64,000 bases of DNA from Gliomastix tumulicola (lineage: Eukaryota > Ascomycota > Sordariomycetes > Hypocreales > Bionectriaceae): assembly GCA_001599755.1 (NCBI GenBank), contig BCHX01000005.1:1000800-1064799 (forward strand). The letters are read 5' to 3'. The notes under the pieces are model-generated. The model worked only from the letters and a program-made list of their open reading frames with translations. It was not told the DNA's origin and searched no databases. Position 1 is the first letter of the stretch, and every line of letters begins with the position of its first letter. A program made the position numbers and the translations under genes. Of this stretch, positions 42,120 to 53,227 are shown in pieces.

Positions 42120-43470
42120 TGAGTAAATCAACCTCCCAGGAAGCGTACGAGGACGAGGTTCATCGTCTCCGGGCTGCGTATGACCCGAAGCGCAAGACCG
42201 TCACTACTCTCGTCCCCCCGAAGACCTCACCATCCTCAAGATGGACGCGGATGTCGTCGGCGGCATGACGCGCTGCACCTAGTGGTAAGAGCACGATCAG
42301 GACCGCAAGAACGACAACGACAAGGGCTCCTGCTGATACCCAGCTCCTTTAGGCCTACCATCCGTGTATACTACTACACAGGGGCTTCTTCTTTTTTCTA
42401 GCGCACGGCGTTCTGTACATTGTCAGGGGGTGTCTCTCTTGTTTTGCGCAAGGTGGCGCGTTCTGGGTCATTCGGCGCCTTTTTGTGCTGATGCCCAGGG
42501 TGTCCGCCTCGTCGATATCCCCGTCACTTTGTCTGGCGCCATCCTCCGCCCTGACAAGAACCTGCCTACCCGCAATGACGGTTACGAGGTCATCGGTGAT
42601 GGCATCCCATTCCTCGCGTCGCCTTGACCTCTGCTGGATGTGAAGGGAGACGAGTTGGAGGACACCAGCGACGATCTGGCGTCTCTGCCCGAGATCACCA
42701 CCATTGTTCCTGAGCGACACTACGCTAAGAAGCCCAAGTATGCCAGCGAGGTCCGCAAGTTCCTTCCTTGAATGCCAGGGCGGATCCTGCACTCGCAAGT
42801 TGGCCCGCGGCAAGCTCGTCTTCGAGAAGCTCACCCCCCGCCATACCCCTGTCCCCGACCTCTCTCCTGCCGTCTACAAGTCCTGGCTTTCCCAGACTCG
42901 TCAGCGGCGTGCGTGTCCTACTATCCGGGCCGTCAAGGAAGCCGGCGTCATGAACCCTGTCCGGGGAGACGGGTTTGTCTTCGGGATCGTCAAGAGGGCG
43001 TCAACACCGTTTACCGTAGCCTTCGGGTCGGTAACTTTCGCTCGGGCCTTCAAGAAAGCCGGCGTCACGAACCCTGTCCGGGGAGACGGGTTTGTTTTCG
43101 GGATCGTCAGGAGAGCCTCCCATCGTGACTCCGCGACCTTGACAAGGCATCGGACACCTACGACCTGGATATGGCCATCAGAGGCCTGGTCTGCGGCAAC
43201 GGCCCCGTCACATCTCGTCGAATGGCCGGTTCCTGCCTTCCTCGAGACAAGGTTGTTGGGCCATGCACCCGACTTCAGAGCGCCCCGGCATCAAGAAGTC
43301 TATGGCATGGTGAAAGCCATGCCTTCCTCTTCGACCATGCTGTTCGCCTCGTGCGCATCAAGCAGAATGGTAACAACGAAGAGTACAAGGCATATAGGCG
43401 GCCGATCCCCCTGGAGTTGCTATCCATTCGCGAGATGGAGGAGGTCATCCATGTCGAGATTCCTCCCTAG
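42120..43470 (+). pseudogene. decayed gene of unrecognised family
   Basis: Coding-like pieces run in order but in shifting frames. ATG 42120 opens MSKSTSQEAYEDEVHRLRAA; after a shift in the C-run near 42215 the sense continues as EDLTILKMDADVVGGMTRCT and meets TAG. Further on come GVRLVDIPVTLSGAILRPDK, NDGYEVIGDGIPFLAS, stop, then DDLASLPEITTIVPERHYA and KYASEVRKFLP, stop. The last block is DKASDTYDLDMAIRGLVCGN, HGESHAFLFDHAVRLVRIKQ and ELLSIREMEEVIHVEIPP, ending at about 43470. Composition says former protein, but I do not recognise the family. A 117-base direct duplication sits inside. An acidic/basic open frame at 43564-43815 (Glu/Asp tract then SGRGRGGRRGRG) may be its continuation. Confidence 0.55.
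42932..43119. repeat. direct duplication, about 70 bp copies, 117-bp period
   Basis: The block around AAGCCGGCGTCA.GAACCCTGTC and GGGGAGACGGGTTTGT.TTC at 42932-43001 recurs at 43049-43118 with only a few differences. The offset is 117 bases, an exact codon multiple. Confidence 0.8.
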
Positions 43471-43815
43471 TCGTGTATTGGACAACGTGACCATTCACGG
43501 TTGGTTCAGGGTTTTGGGTTTTAGACAGGAGGAATAAGTGGACAGGCAGAATGTTGTCGAAAGTTGGACCACCCGGTGGAGGAAGACGAGGGTGAGGATG
43601 AGGACGCGGAAGAATATGAAGATGAGGAGGGAGACGACGAAGAGGAAGGGGTTGAGGAGAATGAGGATGAGAGTGATTCTACGAGCGAGGAGGAGGAGCC
43701 CAGCGAAGAAGAGAAGACAAAGAAAAGGTCTAAGCTCACCAAGACGTCTGGGAGGGGTAGAGGAGGTAGACGGGGAAGAGGGACAGTTCTGCCTTGTAAA
43801 GCCCGAGCAAGTTGA

Positions 43816-45150
43816 AATCGAATCAAAGCCAATTTGCCCGGCGTTACGATCTCGTTCTGTGTGTGCATGCAAGCATCCTACACATCCAACGCTGAAGGTG
43901 ATCATTATAGTGAACGTATAGACGAAGGTGTAGGTGAAGGTGTGTGCTGACTGACGGGCATCTGCCGACAGTGACACAGACGCTCTATAGCCAAGCCCCT
44001 CACTCTCCCAAGGCTTCAGCCATCCCTGTGATCTGACCGGCGTGCCTGAGCCCTCTGGGAGCTGGGGACGACCGAGAGCCTCTCGTGTGTGCCATCGGCT
44101 CTCCGGCTTCCACTGGGCTTAACGAGATAACCATATTTTTACGGCTACTTTTGAAGGGAATTCTTACATACAGAGGGGGGGATATAACCTGGGCGTTGAG
44201 AGACGTGTGGGGAGAGAGGCCAGTAGCAGCGGCTGCCACACTTGACATTTTGGCTTCTAGCCCTCTGAATTGGCAGAGCTTCTAGATGGAGACGTATCAA
44301 GGAACTAGGTGCCTTTAACTCAAAGGAAGGAGGCCTGGCCCGGCGAGGCAGAGAGTCCTACATCTTCGTTATTCTTTGTATTCGTCGTTTTTACGCCGCC
44401 CACGCGGCGGTTGGCAGACTGTGGAGGAGGGAGACGGTTTTGCTAGATTAGTCAGCCAGCTTGGCGGGGAAGCTAAGGAGAAGCAGCACTGGCCACCCAA
44501 ATTTGAAATTTGGGTGGCCGGCCCCCTTCTTCCCTCAATCATCATCGCTCTTGCCCGAATTTGATGATTGGGCACCCTTTTGGTTTTCATTCAGGCTCTG
44601 GGGCAGATACCCTATACCAGGACGACGGTAAAAGAGATGATAATCGTCATAATAATAATACTGACCGGCATACCTCCTCGCAGCCGCAAGCCACGGCAGA
44701 AGAGGAAGAAGAAGTCAAGATATCGAGAAGTACTTGAGAAGTACTGCGTTGTCTGTTGGTGTGAAATAAATCTTCAGAGTAAAAGGGACATCATTCCAAC
44801 AGAGAGAGGTGTCCAATCCGACAACGTCTTGAGTGACACAGCAACACGAGACGGACACAAATACAGACAGTGTGATAAAACTTCATTTCTCCCATAAAAC
44901 TGACTATGCTATCATCTTGACGCAAAAGCAATCCATTACCAAAAAAAGAAGCAACCAAGTATGTATCCTTAAAAGTTCAACGCCCCTTGCCGGCTTTGCC
45001 CCTTTTCGTTGAAGGGCCCCTAATATACCGTTGTCCATCCATCATCCCCTTAACCTCCTTCTAATATCCCCCCCATTCTCAGTGCGGGAGAAAGAAAGAA
45101 AAAACTCCGCCGAGAACAACTGGAATAATGCTGCATTTACATGGTTTTCA
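43816..45150. other. intergenic, 3' of the myosin gene
   Basis: No gene supported. Contains the long palindrome listed at 44491 and a GC-rich hairpin-like word at about 44394-44410. Confidence 0.5.
44491..44519. repeat. perfect 29-bp palindrome (14-bp arms, 1-base centre)
   Basis: GGCCACCCAAATTT, then G, then AAATTTGGGTGGCC. A weaker partial inverted repeat (TGCCCGAAT / ATTGGGCA) follows about 30 bases downstream. No adjacent element or target-site duplication was recognised. Confidence 0.75.
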
Positions 45151-48100
45151 TCATAAAAATCCCTTGGTGAGGCTCGGTGCCCGGCCAATGCTGCTCTTCC
45201 TCGCAGGAACCTCCACGGCCTCGTCCCCGTCACTCGCCCCCCTCCAACTCCCGCTGACACCTCCGACGCCGACGCCGGCACCTCCGACGCTCATGCGGCC
45301 TCGGAGACTGCCCACGAGCGCAGCAGCCGAGCTCGATCCTCTGTCGACGCTCCCGCCGCGGAGGCTCTTCCATCCCTCAAGCTCCCGCTCCATGCGGAGC
45401 GACCTCTCCTTCTCCTCGCGCAGCTCGCGCTCGGCCCGCCGCGCCGTCAGCTGGTTCGACGACTCGGACGACTGCAGCTCGTCGATGGTCTTGAGGAGCT
45501 TGTCCACCTTGTCGCGCATCCTCGTCACGTCGTCGGAGAGCTGCGTGTTCTGCTTGTCCTTGCGGTCGATCTGGCCCTGGAGGTCCTTGACGATGCGGTC
45601 GACGTTGCGTACCGAGCGCTGCGACTTGCTCCGCTCAGTCTCCTGGTCCTCGAGCTGCGATTCGAGCTATACGGTACGGTGTGTGTCAGCAGACTGTTCA
45701 GACGGTAGATAGATAGACTGATAGACGGATAGATAGATAGACAGATAGATATAATGTTTGTGTGTGTGTGTGTGCTTACCTCCTGAATGCGTTTGTACAG
45801 GAACTTGATGTCCTGGCTGGCGCTCGAATAGCCCTTGGTCTCAAGATCGACGAGCTTCAGCTGCGCCTCGTTCAAGTTCTTCTCCAGAGTAGCCTTCTGC
45901 TTCTGCAGGGCTGCCACCGACTCCCGTTCGGAACCGATATCCTTCTGGATCTCGGCGGCCAGAGACTCGGCACGACGCATCTTCTCCACGGCAGCAGCGG
46001 CAATGTCCTCCTGCTGGGCGAGGTTGGCCTTGAGGTCGAGGATCTCCTTGTCCGTGCTCGCGGCGTCCCGCAGAGCCGGGCTCTCGCCCTTGGTCAGGTC
46101 ATCGAGACCAGCCTTGGCCTCCTGGAGACGAGCTTCGACGCTCCGCTTCTCCCGGATCAGCAGGTCGCGCTCCGAGGTGATCTCGTCGACCGACGTCCGG
46201 AGCGTGCGCACCTGCGAGAGCAGGGAGACGACCTTGCCCTGGGCCTCGTTGTGGGCATTCACCGCCTCGTCCCGCGACGAGACGACGTCGGCCAGCGTCG
46301 ACTCGAGCCTCGACTTCTCCTTGGACCACGTCGAGCTGTTGAGCACCTCGTCGTCCCACTTGGACCGGAGATCGTCCAGCTCCTCACGCAGCCGGGAGAT
46401 CTCAGCCTGCTTGAAGAGCTTCTCCTCGCGCGCGAGATCCATCTCCTTGGTGAGGGTCGCGAACTCGGCCTGGTACTTCTTACGAGTCTGCTCCATGCTG
46501 GATTCCTTGTCCTCGATGTCCATCGCCCGCTGGCTCCGGTAGTCCTCGAGCTCGTGCTGCAGCCTCCTCTTGGCCTGCGTCACGCCCTCGAGATCCGTCG
46601 CCATGTCCTCGAGCCTCTCCTCGAGGCGCTGGTTCTGGCGCTGCAGATCCTCGAGGCTAGCGTCCATCTTCTGCCTCTCCGACATGACCTCGGCGTACGT
46701 GTCCTCCGCCTCCTTGGCCTGCGTCTTGGCGAACTGCTCGGCGCGGCTCGCTTTCAGCACCGCGATCTCGGCCTGCTCGAGCTTGCTGAAGTACTCGTCC
46801 GCACGTCGCTTGTACAGGTCGAGGTTGGACGTGACATCCGTGAGCTTGGACGTCTCGGCATCCAGGCGGATCTGGAGATCAGAGTACTCTTGCAGCAGCT
46901 GGCTCCGGCTCTGGGACTCTTGCTCGCGGGCGGTCGTCATCTCGTCCAGCTCCGACTTGGCGTCACGGAGTTCAACCTGCAGATTCGTCCGCTCGTGACG
47001 CAACTTATCGTAATTGGTCTTGATATCCGTGAGCTCGGTGACAGCCTCTCTATGGCTGTGGAGCAGGGACCGACGCGAATCTTCCTGGCTGTTGAAGACA
47101 TCCAGAAGCTCCTCGTGGGATCGGGTCTGGATATCACGCAGAGAGAGCTCGCCGCTCTGGATGCTCTTCTCCAGGGCAGACACCTTCTTGGCTGAGTCGT
47201 CCAACATCTCGTGCAGACGACTGTTGGCCTTCTCGAGCTTCTGCACTCTGCGGAGAGACGGGCTCTGGTCGTCGAACCGCTCCGGATCGGGGGTGCTGCG
47301 ATCCAGCTGGCTCTGGAGATGCCGGTTCTGCATCTGCGTCAGCTGCAGCTGGTTCTGCAGCTCCTCGACCTCCGCCTTGAGGTCCTGGCGGTTGTTGAAG
47401 CTGAGGATGTCTGCCGTCTTATCGGAACGGACTGAGTCCTGGACATCCGGCTCTGGCTGGAAGCGGCGGTTGGGCGTCGACGTGTTGGAGTAGGGCTTGG
47501 GCAGGGGCCTGGCAGATCGCCTCTGAGTCGGTGAGCCGCCGTTGAAGGGCGCCTCGTTAAAGTGAATCTCCTCCAGGATCGGGCGGCTCGGCGACTCGTG
47601 GCGAGAGGCTCGGAGATCAGCAAGCTGGTTCTCCGCGTTTGTCCTCGCAGCAGTCTGGACACGCAGGTTCTGCTGCAGCTCCTCGACCTTCCTCACAAGA
47701 TCGAGGTTCTTCAGCAGCGCCCTCTCGCTTCCGCTGTCCTGCTGAGGCGGGATGACAACCTCGGGGTCGGCAGTCTTGAGTGCTCGGAGGATCTGCCCTC
47801 TGAGCTCCTCCAGCTCCTTGTCTCGGGACTCCATAGATGCCTGCAGCGTGCGGAGGGTGGACTGGGCCTGGGTACGAGATTGGCGTTCGGTCTCGATTGT
47901 CCGATTGGCCTCTGCAAGCTGGGCTGTGCTTGTCGAGGAGGCTTTCTCGGCGTTTCTTGTAGCCTTGACCTCGCGAGCAATCTCATGGTTCATGTCCTCT
48001 AGGCTGAGCTGGAGCTTCTCGTTCTTCTTCTCTAGGGAGGCAATCGTTAGCTGAGCGTCTCCAAGCTGCTTGTTGAGCTTGTTGCTATGCTCCTCCAGCC

Positions 48101-51100
48101 TCGTCTTCTCCCTCTGCAGACCGACGACCTGGCCACGAGATGCCTCGCTGGCACGGGACGTGGAACGAGCAATCTCAAGACCCTTCTGCTGGAGCTTGTT
48201 CAGCAAAGCGCGGTTGTCGTTCTCGGACGCCATGAGTCGACTCTTGACAGTCGTGAGCTCCCTCTCCATACGCTCCTTGGCCTGGTCGTTCTTGAGCCCA
48301 AATTCACCCGAGGAGAGGATTAACTTATTGAGATCCTCGACCTGGTGGTTGAGCTTCGCACACTCCTCCTCAAACCACTGGAGACGCTCGTTGGCGGCTT
48401 CGAGGTCCTTGCGAAGGCTGTCCTCGCGCTCCCGAGCTGCTCTGGAAGCCTGCCGCTCTCCGTGCTCCTCGGCGCGCAACCTCGCCTCCTCGGCCTCGGT
48501 CTTGGCCACGCGGAGCCGACGGATCTCTGCCCTGGCCTCGTCACGCTCCTTCTCCGCCGTGGTACGAGCCTCCATCGTCCTTCTTAGGGTATCCTGCTGA
48601 GCGTACAGCTCTTTCTCGATGGTGATCTTGGACTCGTTGAGATGGTCGTACTCCTCCTGAAGAGCCTGGTACTTGTGCTCGCCGAGCAGCTGAACATCGT
48701 CCCTGGACTGGCGTTCCCGGCTCAGTTCGGTCTGCACCTTGTACAGCTGCTCCTTGAGGTCCTTGATCTGGCCTTCCAGCAGCTGGCGATTCTGGTCGGC
48801 CTGTGCGTCTTCTGACAGGCGTGCTTGTAGGAGATTGTTGGCATCTTCGGCCTCACGCGCGAGCTGCGTCTGCTTCGACTTCATGACCTCCAGCTCTGCC
48901 TGGACATCGTGCAGCTTAGAGGTTGCTTTATCCTTGTCCGCCTGCAGGCTCTTCTTGGCGTCCTCCAGGCCACGACGCTCCCACTCGAACTTCCGGTGGT
49001 CGCTACGCAGGAGAGCGAGTTCACTCTCCTTTTGCCGGACCATGTCCTCATAGTCGGTTGAGGTCTTGGAAAGGTCGTTGAGCTGCTGCTGGACCTCCTT
49101 ATGCTCACGGGCGAGACGGGCTTCCCGAGCTTTCGTGGCGTCGAGCTCCTTCTGGGTGGCGTGGAGCTTGACCTCGGCGTCCTGATCGATTTGGAGGAGC
49201 TTGCTCTCGAGATCACGTGCCTTTCTGTCTTTGAGGGACAGCTGGCTCTGGAGCATCTTAATCTCCCCTTCGAGCACGGCCTCCTGCTCACTTCGCTGGG
49301 ACTGCTTGTGGGAGATCTCATCGATCTCGGCATTGAGCTCTGTGGTCCTTCTTGTCAGCTCCTGCTTTTCCTCCTCCAGCTTGGCGATGAGAGAAGCAGC
49401 CTGCTCAAGCTGGCCGCGGAACTTCTCAACATCCCTCTCGGCACGGTTCTTGGCTTCCATGAGGTCGTCTAGCTGGTCCTCGAGACGCTCCTGATCGTCG
49501 ATGGCACCCGCCAGCTTCTCCTCCAGCTCCGTCTCGCGGTCCTGCAGACGCTTGAAGATCTCCTCCTTGTCGAGGGCCAGAGCCCGCTCGCTCTCGAGGG
49601 TATGCTGGATGCGCATCATCTCCGTCTGGCAGTTGCGTCTCTCCTCCTCGAGCTTGTGGCGGTGCTCCGTCTCGAGGCGCATCTTGTCGTTGAGCTCCTT
49701 GATCATGGCATCGCGCCTCTTGACCTCGGTCGCCGTCCTAGTAGCGCCGAGGAGGGGCTTCATCTTGGTGATCAGCTGCCACCACGGGTTGTCGACGAGA
49801 TCGAGGTACACGGTGAAGTTTCTCTGGATGATTTTCGTAGCCTCAGCGCGGAAGAGTCGCTTGTACGCAGACCGTCGGGTGATGAAGCCCCGCGCCACCG
49901 ACTGGAAGCGAGACATGATCTCTGTGATGAGGGCATCGCGCTGCTCTTCGAGCTCTGCGAGCACGCCGGCGCGGAAGAAGACCTTGGTCAGGCCAACACG
50001 GTACAGAGACCGATCCAGGCCAAGCTTGGTCAGCATCAGAGCCGCCACTTCCTGGCCCTCGAGGTAGCCCTTGGGCATGTCGGGGCAGAGCACCTCGTAC
50101 CGTTGACGGAACTCGGAGAATGGCAGCCTGTTGGGGAAGCCTGTCCGTGCAATACGGATGCCCTCCAGAACACCGTTGCATCGGAGCTGGTCCAGGACCA
50201 AGAGACTGTTAAACTGCTTCGGCTTCTTCTTGTGGTTGGGAAGGATGCAGCGGACGAAATGAGGGTGCGTCGAGTGCAGCTGGGTCATGAGACTGTGCAG
50301 TCGCTCCTTGTGGCCCTGGGCAACGGTGCGGAACAGTCCCTTTTTGACCCGACTCCTCCCGCCAGCCATGTCGTCGTCCACCTCGGCACAGTCGGCAAAC
50401 AGGGTGGCTACGTGTTTATCCGACGAGGCGGCGAGAAGCCGGGTGATGTTATCATTGAGGGGGTCCTTGTTCTTCTCCAGCCAGCCTTCCGTCGAGTATT
50501 CGACGTCGGATGCGTAGTGAGTCAGGATGAAACCCTGGCCAAGCCTCGACGGTCGATACTTGACGGATTTCTTGTCCCAGAGCGAGTTGAGCTTCTCGGT
50601 GAATGTCTTGTCTGTCGCCTTGGGCATGACGCAGTCTTCGTCGAGACACGAGAAGATACCGATGGGATTCGACAGCTCGATGAGGTCGATGGTTGGCTGC
50701 AGGTCTCGCCCGAAGTCGATGAACTGCCACTCGATCTGCTCCCGCGCGTACTCCTCCTGCTCCAGGACGAACATGTGGTGGTTGAAAAACTGCTGCAGCT
50801 TCTCGTTGGTGTAGTTGATGCAGAGCTGCTCGAAGCTGTTCTCGTCGAAGATTTCGAAACCAGCGATATCAAGAACGCCGATGAAGTGGGAGTCATCCAT
50901 GCCCATCCCGTTCTGGTCCAGCTGCCTGTTGATCCGGTTCACGAGGTCGCCGAAGCCACGCTCGTATATGCCCTTGGACAGAGCATCGAGACTGAGTCGG
51001 ACTTGCTCCGGCGTTTGGACCTTCTCAACCCATTCGCGTCCGGCCTTGACTCTGGGGTGCAGGAGGCCCTTTAGGAAGGGCTCGAGGGGGACACCTAGGA

Positions 51101-52688
51101 GTTGGCATACTTTTGCCGCCTGCTCTTTTGCTCCGTTCTCAAGACGGGCTTGGTCAGCGGCTCGGCTCTCCTTGACCACACCAATGTTTCCTAGGTGAAG
51201 AACAGCCGCAATAGTCTTGAGGATTGAGGATTGGTCCTTGTCTGTGAAGCCCATAACGTTGAAAGCCTCCATCAGAGCGTCCCACTCATCACGGTCAGAG
51301 ATACCGGTGATCGTATCGTGGCCGTCACGCGTGTATTGGAAGTCGTCAATGTCCAGCCCGTCAATCAGGAACTCGCGGCGCATCTGAGGCGTGGCCCCCT
51401 TGAGGAGCTGGTAGAAGATATGGTAGTTTCGCTCGTGGTTGTTGATGCGGACGACTCGCGACTTCTCGAGCAGATACCACTCGATGAACGCACCAGCAAT
51501 GGCGCCATTGCGGTTGAACTCGATGCGGATGAACTTGCCGAACCGGGACGAGTTGTTGTTTCGGACAGTCTGCGCGTTGCCAAAGGCTTCCAGGATGGGG
51601 TTTGCGCGGAGGATCTGCTGTGATAGGTTTGACTGCTGGCTGCGAGCCTTGGAGGTGTAATCAGAATGTGCCACGGCCGCCAAGTACTGGATGACCTTCT
51701 TTGTGTTCTCGGTCTTTCCCGCACCAGACTCTCCCGTCACCAGAATGCTCTGGTTCCGACCCTCCTCCACCAAGTTGCGGAACGCCTCGTCAGCCATGGC
51801 AAAGATGTGAGGCTTCGTGTCCTCTCGACTCCTCCCCTTGTACATGTTGACATATTCGTTTGTGTAGATCGGAAGCGGGCAGTAGGGGTTGACTGTGACT
51901 AGGAAGAGTCCGGAGTAGGTGTATATCAGGTCAGACTGGTATCGAGTCTGGAGGTTGTGCACGACCGAGGCCTCGTTCAGGTGAGTCAACTCGGCCATAT
52001 CGTTTGCCTTGTCGAACTTGGCAGGATTGACCTTGTCGACGCTCTCTGCGTCCACTTCTCGTTGCTGTGCGTGGTATCAGCGACCCTGTCTCTCTCCCTC
52101 CTATGGAAGACAAATAGAAGTAGTCAAGCTGTGCAGTCCACGTACCTTGCCATCCTCGCACTGCACACGTATCCGGTTCCCCTCCAGGTCCTCAATGATC
52201 CATCCCTTGACAAACGCCTGCTGCGGATCCTTAAGCCACACGTAGCGCTTGCCCGAGAAGTCATTCTCTCCCTCGATGCCGCTGACGGCGTCCGGGCTGC
52301 GCCTCATATCCTCCGTCTTGATAAAGGCCGGAGCGAACGTGCCCGACGCGAAAGACCCGTGCTTGGACGTCTCGCGGGAGTGCCGCCTAGGCGCTACCGA
52401 GACGTCTGGGGACGGAGCGAGGGTTGTCAACGGCGCGAGGGGTGCGGGAGCCGGTGCGGGAGCTGGAGCGGGAGCTGGTGCTGGAGCTGGTGCGAGCGAG
52501 TCTCTGGAGTAGCTGCGCGTATGTGACGGCGGCGTCGAGGATGCCGAGAACGAAGCTGCTGAGGAGAAGACTGTCGACTTCGGGCGGCCGACACCGGGAC
52601 CGGCCTGCGGCGTGGGCGAGGGCCCGGGTGATGCCCTCGCGAAGGGATTGTTACGCCGCGACATGGAGCCGTTGGCGTTGAAGGACAT
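45151..52688 (-). CDS. myo2: class II myosin heavy chain (conventional myosin, MyoB/Myo2 type)
   Basis: Exons on the minus strand 52688-52146, 52064-45780 and 45666-45151 give 2447 residues, typical of filamentous fungal myosin II. The N terminus (about 180 residues) is Ser/Pro-rich with an (AP)n tract near 66-84 and leads into the SH3-like KRYVWLKDPQQAFVKGWI. The motor follows: P-loop GESGAGKT at about 292-299, switch I NNNSSRFGKF, switch II DIAGFEIFDENSFEQ, actin-binding HPHFVRCILPN, then the IQ/neck region (ITEIMSRFQSVARGFITRRS). More than 1,500 residues of continuous heptad coiled coil form the rod, and a Ser/Gly-rich basic tail ends SLTKGFL. Drives contractile actomyosin ring assembly and septation. 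Introns are 81 and 113 bases; the second carries GATA and GT microsatellites. Confidence 0.96.
45700..45775. repeat. GATA and GT microsatellites in the last myosin intron
   Basis: (GATA/GATAGACA)n at about 45707-45750 and (GT)n at about 45757-45774, both inside intron 45779-45667, directly next to the splice donor. Confidence 0.7.
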
Positions 52689-53227
52689 GATGCCTCGTGA
52701 ACATCCAGCGGAAAAGATGCTATCTGAGTATGTTGGGCGCCGACCAGGAGCTATTTCGCGGCTGATCGGTCGAGGCGGCCGAAAGTAAACAAAGGCTCGC
52801 CACCGCGTCGAGACCACTGTAACTTAGTGCAGTAACGATCGAGTAACACTGTTGAGAAAACAGCGAGGGAACAAATAAAACATCAAGGAAATAATACACC
52901 ACGGCTTCGCTCTGCACAAGAACGTCATGAATGATATGAAGAAGAAGAAGAAGAAGAAGAAGAAGAAGAACAAAGCGGAGGACAGGCCCAATATCGAGCA
53001 GTTAGTACCTTAGGTGGGATGTCACCAACACGCGAACTAGGAGCGCTGCACAGCGGTTTAGGCGCTTGGTTGCCGTGGTATCCACCTGTGGAGACGGTCA
53101 ACGCATAGTAAATAAAGCGTGTTCACGTGACATGACTCGATCCTTTTTTTTTTCTGACTTACACCCACTGCAGTTTCCACCTGCGGATCCATCCTCTCGC
53201 TCGACAGGGAACACATCAAGACAACGG
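52689..53227. other. divergent promoter region of myosin II and the Red1-like gene
   Basis: 539 bases shared by the two genes; includes 11 GAA units at 52938-52970 and a T-run at 53144-53153 before the plus-strand start. Confidence 0.55.
52938..52970. repeat. (GAA)11 microsatellite
   Basis: Eleven perfect GAA units in the divergent promoter between myosin II and the zinc-finger gene. Confidence 0.85.

Noticed and set aside
45762..47195. Long plus-strand open frame opposite the myosin rod
   Set aside because: It is the antisense shadow of coiled-coil codons, Leu/Arg-rich with no family resemblance.
49602..51074. 490-codon plus-strand frame opposite the myosin motor
   Set aside because: Mirror of a GC3-biased coding exon; the minus strand has clear motor motifs.
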